Shown: one piece after another, positions 42,973-52,173 of the stretch | How positions within the stretch are numbered: position 1 is the stretch's first letter | Layout of the letters: each line of letters opens with the position of its first letter | Source: Paractinoplanes bogorensis | GTDB lineage: Bacteria; Actinomycetota; Actinomycetes; Mycobacteriales; Micromonosporaceae | DNA length: 64,000 bases | Assembly (NCBI RefSeq): GCF_018829635.1 | Contig: NZ_JAHKKG010000006.1 | Location: 434,001 to 498,000, forward strand | Direction: 5' to 3' | Program-made: the position numbers and the translations under genes | Notes under the pieces: generated by a model | Told to the model about the DNA's origin: nothing | The model's database searches: none | The model's input: the letters and a program-made list of their open reading frames with translations, nothing else

Positions 42973-43033
42973 GCCGCAAAGCTAGGTCGACATTGCGCGA
43001 GCGTCATCACCCCTTGCCGGATTGGCAAGGAAG

Positions 43034-43393
43034 TCAGTGGCCGTCGTGCGTGCGGAGCATCGGGACCAGCATGGCCGGGAACATCAGGATGTGGCCGGCC
43101 GTCATCAGGGTGTCGCCGCTGATCAGACCGGTCCAGTAGGGCACGAGCAGCACCACGAACGGTGCCGTCATCCACGCGCACATCTCCCCGATGTGCGACC
43201 AGGAATGCTTCCGGATGCGCATCCACAGGGCCATCCCGATCGACATGTTCACGGCCATCACCATGGCCGCCGCGTCGGGATGATCGGACAGGCCCGGCAC
43301 CGCCCACGACCACACCGGGCCGAGCGCGAACATGCCGACGAACATGGAGACGACCATCTCGAGGTAGTGGCCGGCGAACCGGAGAATTGTCAT
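43034..43393 (-). CDS. Four-helix membrane protein, function unknown
   Basis: 119 aa with four predicted helices (about 9-30, 40-58, 68-90, 95-112). Notable conserved-looking residues are MRIRKHSWSHIGEMCAWMTAP, with histidines that may bind metal or haem, and a terminal RTHDGH. No named family recognised; similar four-helix proteins with His/Met are frequent in actinobacteria. GACGAT lies 6 nt before the ATG, close to the leaderless pattern. Positioned between the exporter and a two-component system. Confidence 0.82.
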   Translation of the reverse strand: MTILRFAGHYLEMVVSMFVGMFALGPVWSWAVPGLSDHPDAAAMVMAVNMSIGMALWMRIRKHSWSHIGEMCAWMTAPFVVLLVPYWTGLISGDTLMTAGHILMFPAMLVPMLRTHDGH

Positions 43394-43451
43394 GCCGCGA
43401 TCGTCGGGCCGGGCGGGTCACGGTTTCAGGTGCCGGAAGTCATGTCCCGGG

Positions 43452-44102
43452 TCATGACAGCAGTCCCAGCTGGGCCGCGCGCAGGGCCGCCTGCGTACGG
43501 TCGCGGACCCCGAGCTTGCCGAGCACATTGGTCACGTAGTTCTTGACCGTGCCCTCGGCCAGGAACAGCGCGGCCGCGATCTCCCGGTTGCTGCGGCCCT
43601 GGGCCAGCAGGCGCAGCACCTCGAGCTCGCGACCGGAGAGCGGATCCACCAGCGGCTGCGGCGCCTCGACGTCCGGCAACTGGGCGAACCGGGCGACCAC
43701 CTTGGCCGCGACCGACGGCTGCAGCACCGATTCGCCGCGCGCGGCCGCCCGTACGGCCTCGAGCAACCGCTCCGACGAGACATCTTTGAGCAGGTAGCCG
43801 ACCGCACCCGCGCGCAGCGCCGCGAACACGTCGGCGTCGTCGTCGAACGTGGTCAGCGCGATCACCCGGGTGGCCGGGTGCTCGGCCCGGATGCGGCGGG
43901 TCGCCGCGATGCCGTCGAGCCCGGGCATGCGCAGGTCCATCAGCACGACGTCCGGGTGCAGGGCCGCCACCTGGTCGAGCGCGGCCGAACCGTCGCCGGC
44001 CTCGCCCACCACGTCGACACCGTCCGAGGCGCCGAGCAGCACAGCGAGGGCCTCGCGGAACAGGGCCTGGTCGTCGACCAGCAGGACGCGTACGGGACTC
44101 AC
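43452..44102 (-). CDS. NarL/LuxR-type response regulator
   Basis: 216 aa. Receiver with VLLVDDQALFREAL, phospho-acceptor in VVLMDLRMPGLDG (about 54), T in ALTTFDDDADVF and K in GYLLKDVSSERL. LuxR helix-turn-helix at about 148-208 (LSGRELEVLRLLAQGRSNRE, GTVKNYVTNVLGKLGV). GTG start overlapping the kinase stop (GTGA). Partner is the kinase at 44099. Confidence 0.94.
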   Translation of the reverse strand: MSPVRVLLVDDQALFREALAVLLGASDGVDVVGEAGDGSAALDQVAALHPDVVLMDLRMPGLDGIAATRRIRAEHPATRVIALTTFDDDADVFAALRAGAVGYLLKDVSSERLLEAVRAAARGESVLQPSVAAKVVARFAQLPDVEAPQPLVDPLSGRELEVLRLLAQGRSNREIAAALFLAEGTVKNYVTNVLGKLGVRDRTQAALRAAQLGLLS

Positions 44103-45154
44103 CCGGGGACCTCCATCCGCAGCGTCGCCCCGGCGCCGGGAGCCGTGTCGAGGGTGAGCGAGCCGCCCAGTTGTGCGGCGCGTTCCCGCAATCCGATCAG
44201 CCCGAATCCGCCGCCCGTGTCACCGGTGGCACCGACGCCGTCGTCGCGCACCTCCAGGCGTACGCGGGAAGAATGCGAATAGTCGACGAGAATCGTTGCG
44301 GACCGGGCCTGCGCGTGTTTTCCGACATTGGTCAGCCCTTCCTGGGCGGCGCGGAACAGCGATTCCCCGGCCTCGGGCGGGAGCGGGCGCTCGGCACCGC
44401 GGACTTCCACCGACGTGGGCGCCGGCGCTGTGGCGGCGAGCTCACGCAACGACTCAACCAGCGGCACGGGCGGACGTTCCTCGCGCAGCGCGCCCACCGA
44501 ACGGCGCACCTCGCGTAATGCGTTCTCGGTCTGTTCCTGGGCCTTGGCCAGCATTTCCTCGGCGCGATCGGGCGCGGCCCGGGCCGCCTTGATCTGCATC
44601 TGCACCACGGTGAGAGCGTGTCCCAATCCGTCGTGGATATCGCGCGCCACCCGGTTCCGCTCCTCGAACGCGGCCAGCCGCTCCACCTGAAGCTGCGCCT
44701 GAGCCAGGGCGGCCCGCGCCTGCTGCTCGCGCATCAGCAGTGTGGTGACAACGGCCGCGAACGCCCCCACGGCCAAGAGCCCGAGCCCTTCCCGCAGCCC
44801 GTCCGACAACGCCATCCCCGCGTGAAAGAACGGAAGCAGAACAACGGTGATCGCGACCGCCGCCGGCGGCAGCAGCAAAGTTGCCTGAATGACCAGCACC
44901 ACCAGCATGAGCGTCGAGCCCACCGAGGCCGCCGAGGCGTGAAAGACCCAGAACCCGGCAATGACAAGGCCTGCGACGTAGGCATACCGAAGCAGGGTTT
45001 CCGTGCGGCGCTCCACCGCACCGAACCCCAGCGTGGCCGCCACCGTGAACACCAACCCGGGAAGCAGCGCGATCCCTTCCCGGTGCCCGCCCCCGACGTC
45101 CACCAGCAACGTCAGAAAGGCCGCCACCGTAAACGCCGCCATGGCCCGTTTCAC
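44099..45154 (-). CDS. NarL-type sensor histidine kinase
   Basis: 351 aa, short form. About four to five membrane helices (about 5-135), a coiled linker LAQAQLQVERLAAFEER, phospho-His in VARDIHDGLGHALTVVQMQI (about 171), N-box AQEGLTNVGKHAQARS, and G-box GGGFGLIGLRERA. The GTG at 45154 has GACAGT 6 nt upstream, near the leaderless pattern; ATG 45142 is an alternative with GGAGG 13 nt away. Confidence 0.93.
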   Translation of the reverse strand: MKRAMAAFTVAAFLTLLVDVGGGHREGIALLPGLVFTVAATLGFGAVERRTETLLRYAYVAGLVIAGFWVFHASAASVGSTLMLVVLVIQATLLLPPAAVAITVVLLPFFHAGMALSDGLREGLGLLAVGAFAAVVTTLLMREQQARAALAQAQLQVERLAAFEERNRVARDIHDGLGHALTVVQMQIKAARAAPDRAEEMLAKAQEQTENALREVRRSVGALREERPPVPLVESLRELAATAPAPTSVEVRGAERPLPPEAGESLFRAAQEGLTNVGKHAQARSATILVDYSHSSRVRLEVRDDGVGATGDTGGGFGLIGLRERAAQLGGSLTLDTAPGAGATLRMEVPG

Positions 45155-45203
45155 GCCTCCACTGTCCGCTCACGCCGACGGGCCGGTCAAACATGACGGG
45201 GAT

Positions 45204-45222
45204 GTTTCGAAAACGCTTCGAA
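45204..45222. promoter_or_regulatory. Candidate LacI-type operator upstream of the first GH26-like gene
   Basis: GTTTCGAAAAC (45204-45214) followed by a second TTCGAA core at 45217-45222, the two TTCGAA words 11 bp apart. The same 11 bases occur in front of lacI at 60245-60255. It lies close to the expected -35 of the TACCGT promoter. Confidence 0.5.
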
Positions 45223-45240
45223 GAACGTCACTGTGCTTCT

Positions 45241-45246
45241 TACCGT
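45241..45246 (+). promoter_or_regulatory. Leaderless -10 element for the GH26-like gene
   Basis: TACCGT, 7 nt upstream of the ATG at 45254; no Shine-Dalgarno. Confidence 0.5.
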
Positions 45247-45253
45247 ACCGGGC

Positions 45254-46459
45254 ATGGTTCGCAGACTTCTCGCCGTTCTGGCCGCCGCAGCTGTGCTGAT
45301 CGTGGGTGTGCAGGTGCCGGCCGGGGCCTCGACGTTCGCGCCGCCAGGAAACCAGCGGCTCATGTTCATCGGGCAGTCGACGAAAGCCGCGTGGGACGAC
45401 TACACGTCGTTCGCGCGGACACCCGCCGGCGGCTCGGTCTATTACGAAGTGAAGTCGGGAACCTGGGTCAACCCCGGGCACCGCGACTACGCCACCTTCC
45501 TGGCCCAGCAGGGAAAGGCGGTGCAGATCGGCATCTCGTGGAAGGACAACCCGCCCGGATTCAACGGCGGTGACGAGAACGCCAAGGCCGCCCGTTCGCG
45601 AGCGGTCACCGCCAAGATCGCCGCCGGGCAGCACCAGAGTCAGTTCACGACCCTGGTCAACTTCATGAATCAGTATCCGCAGGCCAAGTTCTTCCTGCGC
45701 CTCGACTACGAGGTGTCGAGCTTCTACCACTGCACCGACTCGTCCTGCGCCTCGTACAAGAACGCCTTCGCCACGCTGCGCCGGTTCTTCGATTCGCGGA
45801 AACGTTAGGACAACATCACCTACGTCTTCCACCCGGTGCGCGGTGAGTACGAGCAGATGTACCCGGGCGACGCCGTCACCGACTGGATCGGTGTCAGCAT
45901 CTTCGCCCACGAGCTCTGCATGCCCATCTACGACAACGGCTACCTCTACAACGGAACGCCGCCGCAGAACTACGACACCGCCGCCCTGCAATGCCGCAAC
46001 GCCTACATCGGCACGGACAGCTGGGGCAACCCGGCCGCCGTGTGGAAGAACTGGGATTACGACGGCAACGTTCTGAAGATGATGAAGTTCGCCAAGGACC
46101 ACGGCAAACCGATGATCGTCTCGGAGGCCGGAATGATGAACTTCACCGCCGACGGCTCCGACACCCGCGGCCTCGAAACCGCCCGCGGCGACCAGTGGGT
46201 GAAGCGGTTCTTCGGATTGATGAACTATTCCGGGCCCGTCCCCAACCTGTCCGGGAACTACGACCTGAGCGGCGTCATCAAGGCCGCCACCTATATCAAC
46301 CTCGATTTCCGCTACGGCTGGGACGGCATCCAGGACGGCAGTTTCGACTTCCCGGTCAATTCCACCTGGTTCGCCGACGGCCGTCTCTCCCAGTACGGCG
46401 CCGCCCGTACCTCGTTCTGTCAGGGCCTCTCCGCCCGCAGTTTCACCACCCCCTGTTAG
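45254..46459 (+). pseudogene. GH26-like secreted glycoside hydrolase interrupted by an in-frame amber codon
   Basis: A single frame of 402 codons broken by TAG at 45806-45808. Before it: signal peptide (about 1-26, ending PAGA-ST) and the first half of a TIM-barrel domain with the predicted acid/base Glu in FFLRLDYEVSS. After it, in the same frame: DNITYVFHPVRGEYEQMYPG and the predicted nucleophile Glu in MIVSEAGMMNF. No frameshift and good codon use on both sides, so a single substitution (for example CAG or GAG to TAG) is enough. It may be a recent pseudogene, a readthrough gene or a sequencing error. The first part alone lacks the nucleophile and would be inactive. The next gene starts 8 nt after its end. 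Confidence 0.8.
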
Positions 46460-46467
46460 GAATCCCC

Positions 46468-48174
46468 ATGTTTCGAAAAGTCCTGATGGCGCTGCTCGCC
46501 GTCCCCCTGATCGCCATCGCGGTGCCGGCCGACGCCGCCATCCCGGCCGGCAAGGTCACCTTCTTCGCCGGCCAGTCCACCCCCGACCTGTCCGCCTTCA
46601 AACAGCAGGTGCTCGACCGCGACGCGTCCTTCCCCCGCGCGGGCGGCGTCACGCTCTACACCAACATCGCCCCGGGGGTCTGCAACGGCCTCACCAGCAC
46701 CTGCAACCTCAACGGCAACGTCGTCAACTTCAACCAGACGCTGGCCGAATACCCCGGCGCCGCGCTCGCCGTCGGCCTCTATCTGGCCGACAACCCGGGC
46801 TGCGCCAACCAGCCGCTGCGGGCCATCATCAACCGCAACGACGCCGACATCGCGGGCGCGCTGGGTCAGCAGTACCGCCAGAACCTGGACAACCTGATCA
46901 CCTATCTGAAGAACACCAGCCGGCAGGTCTGGCTGCGGGTCGGCTACGAGTTCGACGGCCCGTGGAACTGCTACAACACCGACTTCTACAAGCAGGCGTT
47001 CCGCGTGGTCAAGCAGCGGATCGACGCGCTCGGCGCCGGCAACGTCAAGACGGTGTGGCAGAGCGCCAGCTACGCCAAGGACGGCCCGGCCGAGTACAAG
47101 TTCGACTTCAGCAACCCGAACCACCTGGCCGACTGGTACCCGGGCGACGACGTGGTCGACTACGTCGGGCTGAGCACCTTCTACTGGGACGCCACCTACC
47201 GGCAGTACCAGTGGGCCTGCGACACCCCGACGAGCACGCCGTCCGTCCTCTACGACCGGGTGCTCAATTTTTCCCGTACGCACAACAAGCCCGCGATGAT
47301 CTCGGAGTCGACGCCCCAGGCGTACCGGACCGCGCAACTCGACGCCTCCTGCACCAACCGCAACAGCCGGGTGTCCCTGAACGGCGACTGGACCAAGATC
47401 GGTTCCTGGTACGACCAGTACTTCGCCTACATCAACCGCAACACCGACGTGCTGCGCGGCGCCGCCTACATCAACAGCGACTGGGAGCAGATCGCCCAGT
47501 TCGCCTGCCCGCCCGGCGCGTCCGCGGGTCAGCCCGGCTGCTCCGACGGCTACTGGGGCAACAGCCGGATCCAGGACAACCCCAACATCCTGGCCAACTT
47601 CAAGCGCGAGCTGCAGAACAACGTCTTCGTCAACGGCACCCTGTCCGGTCGAGGCGCGAACTGGGGTTCCGGGACGCCCACCAACCCGCCGACCACTCCG
47701 CCCACGACCCCGCCCACGACCCCGCCCACGACCCCGCCCACGACCCCGCCCACGACCACTCCTCCGCCCACCTCGGGGACCGGGCGTGATGCGTACGGGC
47801 AGATCGAAGCCGAATCCCGCGACTCGCAGAGCGGAACCTCGGTCGCCAACGGCCGCCTGACCTCGCTCAACAACGGCGACTGGGCGCGATTCGACCGGAT
47901 CAACTTCGGTTCCCGTACGCCGAATCAGGTGCTCTTCCGCTACTCCTCGGCCCGGCCGTCGAGTCAGGCCTTCACGCTCGAGTTCCACGCAGGCTCGGCC
48001 ACCGGCCCCGTCGTCGCCGCGCCCGGCCTGCTCGGCACCGGCTCGACGAGCACGTTCCGCGAGATCGCGTTCAACGTGAGCAACCTCCCGGCCGGCACTA
48101 CATCGATCACGGTCGTTCCCCGGGCCAATGACGGCGCTGACGTGCTCGAGCTCGACTGGTTCCGTTTCCAGTAG
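46468..48174 (+). CDS. Secreted GH26-like glycoside hydrolase with CBM6 module
   Basis: 568 aa. Signal peptide (1-24, ending ADA-AI), catalytic TIM barrel (about 28-390) with the predicted acid/base Glu in WLRVGYEFDGPWN (about 157) and nucleophile Glu in PAMISESTPQAYR (about 278), a Pro/Thr linker of PTTP repeats (about 407-433) and a C-terminal carbohydrate-binding module of CBM6 type (about 438-568, DAYGQIEAESRDSQSG to VLELDWFRFQ). Likely acts on plant beta-mannan or another polysaccharide outside the cell. AGGA upstream overlaps the end of the previous gene; the pair form an operon and are related, though only this one is intact. Confidence 0.9.
   Translation: MFRKVLMALLAVPLIAIAVPADAAIPAGKVTFFAGQSTPDLSAFKQQVLDRDASFPRAGGVTLYTNIAPGVCNGLTSTCNLNGNVVNFNQTLAEYPGAALAVGLYLADNPGCANQPLRAIINRNDADIAGALGQQYRQNLDNLITYLKNTSRQVWLRVGYEFDGPWNCYNTDFYKQAFRVVKQRIDALGAGNVKTVWQSASYAKDGPAEYKFDFSNPNHLADWYPGDDVVDYVGLSTFYWDATYRQYQWACDTPTSTPSVLYDRVLNFSRTHNKPAMISESTPQAYRTAQLDASCTNRNSRVSLNGDWTKIGSWYDQYFAYINRNTDVLRGAAYINSDWEQIAQFACPPGASAGQPGCSDGYWGNSRIQDNPNILANFKRELQNNVFVNGTLSGRGANWGSGTPTNPPTTPPTTPPTTPPTTPPTTPPTTTPPPTSGTGRDAYGQIEAESRDSQSGTSVANGRLTSLNNGDWARFDRINFGSRTPNQVLFRYSSARPSSQAFTLEFHAGSATGPVVAAPGLLGTGSTSTFREIAFNVSNLPAGTTSITVVPRANDGADVLELDWFRFQ
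47690..47762. repeat. 12-bp coding repeats of the PTTP linker
   Basis: About five to six near-perfect tandem copies of CCGCCCACGACC encode the Pro-Thr linker between the catalytic domain and the CBM6 module of the secreted hydrolase. Confidence 0.85.
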
Positions 48175-48186
48175 TCCCCTTGCCTG

Positions 48187-48217
48187 CCCGGGCCACGGGG
48201 GTAACCTGTGGCCCGGG
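48187..48217 (+). terminator. Terminator hairpin after the CBM6 hydrolase
   Basis: CCCGGGCCAC (48187-48196) and perfect complement GTGGCCCGGG (48208-48217), 11-nt loop, 12 nt after the stop. Confidence 0.75.
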
Positions 48218-48269
48218 TAGCACCGCGATCTTCCTCAGCCCGCAGCGGTGGCAAGCCGATGGGACAGCT

Positions 48270-50549
48270 GTGGAGAGGGCGAGCGATGCGGCCGGGGTGA
48301 CTGTTCCCCCGTTCCGGCTGACCCGTGCGCTGCTGGTGTCCGCGGGCATGCTGATCGTCGCCGCCGCCTGGTTCGGCGTCGGGCTGATCCGGGAGACTCC
48401 GTCCGCGCTCGGCTGGCTCACGCTGCTCGTCGCCGTCCCGCTGGCCGCCGCCACCTCGTGGCGCGCCTCGGCCGACGGCCGCACCTACTGGCGGTACGCC
48501 TCGGTCGGCATAGTGCTGATCGGCCTGGGCGCCGGGTCGAACGCCTACGACTACTTCAGCGGCTCCCAGTACGGCCAGCACATCAGCTCGCTGACCGCCG
48601 GGGTCTACGTCTCCGGCCTGGTCGCGTTCGTGCTGGGTCTGCTGCGCATCCCCGGTGCCCGGCGGGCGCGCATGGAGTGGATCCGCTTCGGCCTCGACAT
48701 CGCCACCGTGATCGTCACGGTGCTGACCTTCACCTGGCACCTCGCCTACCGCCGCTGGGAGCAGTGGCTGGGCGGTGGCCTGGCCGACTCGGCCGCCCTG
48801 CTGATCGTGCTGGCGGCCGGTTTCATCTGCGTCTTCGCCTTCGTCAAGGTCGCCTTCACCGGCACCGGTCCGATCGACCGGCGGGCCCTGCACCTGCTCG
48901 CCCTGACCGGCGCGGTCGGGGCCGGGGGCGGTTCGCTGGCCCCGCTGCTCGACGACCGGCCCTACCTGAACACCGCGCACGTGCTGCTGCCGGCCACCTG
49001 CCTGTGCCTCACCCTGGCCGCCGACCGCCAGCTCCGGGCCACCCGGGTCGGGCATCCGCTGCCGCGCCCGCCGATGCAGCGGCTCAGCCTGATGCCGTAC
49101 GCCGCGGTGGTGGCCACCGGGGGTCTGCTGCTGTCCAGCGCGGCCGGGCGCACCACCGACATGCTCGTGGTCGCGATCGGTGCCGTCTCGGTGGCCGTCC
49201 TGGTGGCGACGCGCCAGTTCGTCGCGCTGCGGGACAACGCCCGGTTGCTCGACGACCTCGACGCCCGCCAGCGCGAGCTGGCCCATCAGGCCGGCCACGA
49301 CGCGCTGACCGGGCTCGCCAACCGCACCGTGATCACCGAGCGGATCGCCGAGGCGCTCGGCGACGACCCGTCCGACGTCAGCGTCGCGCTGATCGACCTG
49401 GACGACTTCAAGGCCATCAACGACGATCTGGGCCACGCCGTCGGCGACGAGCTGCTCACCGCCGTGGGCCTGACCATCGCCGAACCCCTGCCCGCCGGCT
49501 GCGTGGCCGCGCGGCTCGGCGGCGACGAATACGCGCTGCTGCTGCGCGGCGACGCCGGACAGATCCTGACCGCCCTCGCCGCCGACCTGCGCCGTCCGGT
49601 CCACGCGGGCGGTCACGAGCTGGTCGTCGAGGCGAGCATCGGGGTCGCCCCGGCCCGCGAGGGCGACACCGCCGACGAGCTGATGCGCCGCGCCGACGTT
49701 GCCATGTACGAGGCCAAGGGCCAGGGCAAGGGCCGCCAGGTCACCTACGACCCGGCCATGGACCAGCGGTCGGCCGAGCAGTCCCGGCTCGCGGCCGACC
49801 TGCGCATCGCCCTCGACACCGACCAGCTGCACCTGCTCTACCAGCCGATCGTCGAGATGCCCGGCGGTGAACTGTTCGGCGTCGAGACGCTGGTGCGCTG
49901 GACCCATCCCGTACGCGGTCCGATCGGCCCGGCCGTCTTCATCCCGGCCGCCGAGCGGACCGGCCTGATCGTGCCCCTGGGCGCCTGGATCCTCGAGGAG
50001 TCGTGCCGTCAGGCGGTGCGGTGGCGGAACGAACTGGGCGCCGCCGCGCCGCAGACGGTCACCGTGAACGTGTCGGCCCGCCAGCTGCGCGAGGCCGGGT
50101 TCGCCGAAGAGGTCGCCGACGTGCTCGCCCGGACGGGTCTGCCGCCCGAGGTGCTCACGGTCGAGGTCACCGAGACGGCGGTCTTCGACGGCGGCACCGC
50201 CCTGACCGAACTGCGCGCCATCGCCGGCCTGGGCGTCAAGATCGCCCTCGACGACTTCGGCACCGGCCACTCCTCGCTGGGCCTGCTCCGCACCTGCCCG
50301 GCCGACGTCCTCAAGGTTGACAAGTCGTTCGTCGACGACGTCACCGAGGGCGGCCAGCAGGCGGTGGTGGTGGCCGCGCTGATCGGCATCTGCGAGGGGA
50401 TGGGCCTGCGCGCGGTGGCCGAGGGCGTCGAGACCGCCGAACAGGCGGCCGAGCTGCAGCGTCTCGGCTACCGCTACGCGCAGGGCTTCTACTACGGGCG
50501 CCCGATGCCGGCGGCCGCGTACACGCCCGCCGGCCGTGTCGCCGCCTGA
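48270..50549 (+). CDS. Membrane GGDEF-EAL protein (cyclic-di-GMP metabolism)
   Basis: 759 aa. About nine to ten membrane helices within residues 15-315, a short coiled linker, GGDEF domain (about 340-490) with GGDEY, and EAL domain (about 505-750) with ETL in the EAL position, EVTET, LDDFGTGHSSL, KVDKSFVDD and AEGVET. GGDEY often retains diguanylate cyclase activity. The inhibitory RxxD site before GGDEY is absent (AGCV there). Metal-binding residues of the EAL domain are all present, so phosphodiesterase activity is likely. The GTG start at 48270 is uncertain; GTG 48300 is possible. Confidence 0.9.
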   Translation: MERASDAAGVTVPPFRLTRALLVSAGMLIVAAAWFGVGLIRETPSALGWLTLLVAVPLAAATSWRASADGRTYWRYASVGIVLIGLGAGSNAYDYFSGSQYGQHISSLTAGVYVSGLVAFVLGLLRIPGARRARMEWIRFGLDIATVIVTVLTFTWHLAYRRWEQWLGGGLADSAALLIVLAAGFICVFAFVKVAFTGTGPIDRRALHLLALTGAVGAGGGSLAPLLDDRPYLNTAHVLLPATCLCLTLAADRQLRATRVGHPLPRPPMQRLSLMPYAAVVATGGLLLSSAAGRTTDMLVVAIGAVSVAVLVATRQFVALRDNARLLDDLDARQRELAHQAGHDALTGLANRTVITERIAEALGDDPSDVSVALIDLDDFKAINDDLGHAVGDELLTAVGLTIAEPLPAGCVAARLGGDEYALLLRGDAGQILTALAADLRRPVHAGGHELVVEASIGVAPAREGDTADELMRRADVAMYEAKGQGKGRQVTYDPAMDQRSAEQSRLAADLRIALDTDQLHLLYQPIVEMPGGELFGVETLVRWTHPVRGPIGPAVFIPAAERTGLIVPLGAWILEESCRQAVRWRNELGAAAPQTVTVNVSARQLREAGFAEEVADVLARTGLPPEVLTVEVTETAVFDGGTALTELRAIAGLGVKIALDDFGTGHSSLGLLRTCPADVLKVDKSFVDDVTEGGQQAVVVAALIGICEGMGLRAVAEGVETAEQAAELQRLGYRYAQGFYYGRPMPAAAYTPAGRVAA

Positions 50550-50596
50550 CCTTTATTGCGTTGACTGATGGCGGCGGAGAGCCCGATGGTTCGGTA

Positions 50597-51130
50597 ATGA
50601 TTGTTCGACGTGAACGCCCCGAAGACACCGACGCGATCCACGCGGTCACGGCGGCCGCGTTCCGAGGCCTTCCGTACAGCCTGCCGCCGGCCGAGCCGGG
50701 CGGCGATCCCGGCGAGGCGATGCTCGTCTCGTGGCTTCGCGCCGACCCCGGGTGGATCCCGGAACTGTCGCTGGTCGCGCTCGAGGGCGACCAGGTGGTC
50801 GGGCACGTCGTCGCGACCCGGGCGCATCTCGAGGGCCGGCCGGTCCTGGGTCTGGGGCCGCTGAGTGTTCTCCCGGGCCGCCAGCGAACCGGCGTCGGCA
50901 GCGCCCTGGTGCACACGCTTCTCGGTGCGGCCGACGCGCTCGGCGAGCCGCTGGTCGCGCTGCTCGGCGACCCGGGCTACTACGGCCGGTTCGGCTTCGT
51001 CCCGGCGCAGCCGCTCGGGATCGCCGCGCCGGACCCCGCCTGGGGCGACAACTTCCAGGTCCGGACCCTTTCGCGGTACGACGGTCAGGCCGGCCGGTTC
51101 GAATACTCCGAACCGTTCAACCGGATCTGA
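50597..51130 (+). CDS. GNAT-family N-acetyltransferase (YhbS-like)
   Basis: 177 aa. Begins MIVRRERPEDTDAIHAVTAAAF. Acetyl-CoA motif LGPLSVLPGRQRTGVGSALV (the R-x-x-G-x-G at about 102-107), followed by GDPGYYGRFGFVPA, which is characteristic of the YhbS-like GNAT group. Substrate unknown. Start by its conserved N-terminal strand; GATGGT is 6 nt upstream of the ATG, near the leaderless pattern. Follows the GGDEF-EAL gene by 47 nt. Confidence 0.92.
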   Translation: MIVRRERPEDTDAIHAVTAAAFRGLPYSLPPAEPGGDPGEAMLVSWLRADPGWIPELSLVALEGDQVVGHVVATRAHLEGRPVLGLGPLSVLPGRQRTGVGSALVHTLLGAADALGEPLVALLGDPGYYGRFGFVPAQPLGIAAPDPAWGDNFQVRTLSRYDGQAGRFEYSEPFNRI

Positions 51131-51163
51131 AGCCGCCCGCGCTGAGCCTTACCGGCTGGTGGG

Positions 51164-51862
51164 TCAGACAGCGGCCGCAACGCGGAGGATGAAGTCGGCC
51201 ACCGCCTGCGGCTGGGACACGGGAAGCGCGTGCGATGCCCCGGCGATCTCGACCGTCTCCTGGGCGTTGGCGCGGTCGGCCATGAAACGGAACGTCTCGA
51301 GTGGGATGGCGAGGTCACGCATCGGAGAGATGAACCAGGACGGGATGGTCTTCCACGCCGGCTCGGCCGAGGCGGCATTAAGTGCGGACGTGTTGAACGG
51401 CCGCTGAGCGGCGGCGTCGAGGGCGGCCTGCTCGGCCGGGACATCGGCGCAGAACTGCTCGTGGTAGCTCTCCCGGAGCACATAGACGTCCGCGGTCCCG
51501 TCGCTGCGGGGCACCTCGTAGAGGTGCTCGCCGAGTGTGGCCCCCGCGAACTTGCCGAGCAGGTCGGGCGTGGTCTCACCCTTGTCCGGGGCGAGTGCGG
51601 CGACGTAGACCAGCGCCTTGACGTTCTCGGTGACCGTGACGTTCGAGATGACCGCGCCGCCGTACGAATGTCCGACGAGCACGACCGGGCCGTCGATGGT
51701 GGCCAGCAGGTCGGATACGGATTCGGCGTCGGAGGACAGGCTGCGCAGCGGGTTGCCGGGGGCGACGGCCCGGTGACCCGCGGCCTGCAGGCGGCTGATG
51801 ACACCGTTCCAGCTGGCCGACTCGGCGAACGCGCCGTGGATGAGAACGATGGTGGGATTCAT
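51164..51862 (-). CDS. Alpha/beta hydrolase (EstB/YdhQ-like small serine hydrolase)
   Basis: 232 aa. TIVLIHGAFAESASWNGVI gives the oxyanion-hole motif, nucleophile elbow GHSYGG (about 81-86), Asp in the MRDLAIPLE region (about 178), and His in GASHALPVSQP (about 210). Typical of the small soluble hydrolases found near oxidative-stress or antibiotic regulators in actinobacteria. AAGGAGCG supports the start at 51862. Divergent from the LAL regulator, which may control it. Confidence 0.93.
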   Translation of the reverse strand: MNPTIVLIHGAFAESASWNGVISRLQAAGHRAVAPGNPLRSLSSDAESVSDLLATIDGPVVLVGHSYGGAVISNVTVTENVKALVYVAALAPDKGETTPDLLGKFAGATLGEHLYEVPRSDGTADVYVLRESYHEQFCADVPAEQAALDAAAQRPFNTSALNAASAEPAWKTIPSWFISPMRDLAIPLETFRFMADRANAQETVEIAGASHALPVSQPQAVADFILRVAAAV

Positions 51863-52173
51863 GGTCGCTCCTTCGAAGCGGTTACGGCGCGTCCCGGCTG
51901 GAGCGCTGCCGGACTCCACGATCGGCTCGCGACCCCGTCGGCCGAATCAGTCATTCGCTTCTCGCCGTCCGGCACCGCGCGCGACCATTCGTCCGATCAA
52001 ACCCGTTTTCCCGTACGCTCCGTCGGGGTTCTGCCGTCCGTCGGGAGCCCACGGAATTCCCGTCACGTGGGCGGACGCGAGGCGCGATCAGGTCATATGA
52101 CAGGTGCGCCGGTCGCCGCACGGCGAGCGATCACGGGGGTGATCTCCGGCGGGTGGGCTGCGTAATGTAGGTC
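51863..52173. other. Divergent intergenic region (311 nt)
   Basis: No gene seen. It holds the promoters of the hydrolase and of the LAL regulator. Visible features: a 10-bp palindrome GTCATATGAC (52092-52101), TAATGT at 52163-52168 just upstream of the regulator start, and at 52000-52024 a near copy of the sequence following the GT2 gene at 18151-18176 (shared core CCGTTTTCCCGTACGC). Confidence 0.5.

Noticed and set aside
41479..44102. The MFS exporter, four-helix protein and two-component system as a single operon
   Set aside because: Gaps of about 60 nt and separate start-proximal promoter-like hexamers; same strand alone is not sufficient.
45806..45808. Programmed stop-codon readthrough or pyrrolysine insertion at the amber codon
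   Set aside because: No stimulatory structure and no pyl genes are visible; mutation or sequencing error is simpler. Kept only as a finding to check.
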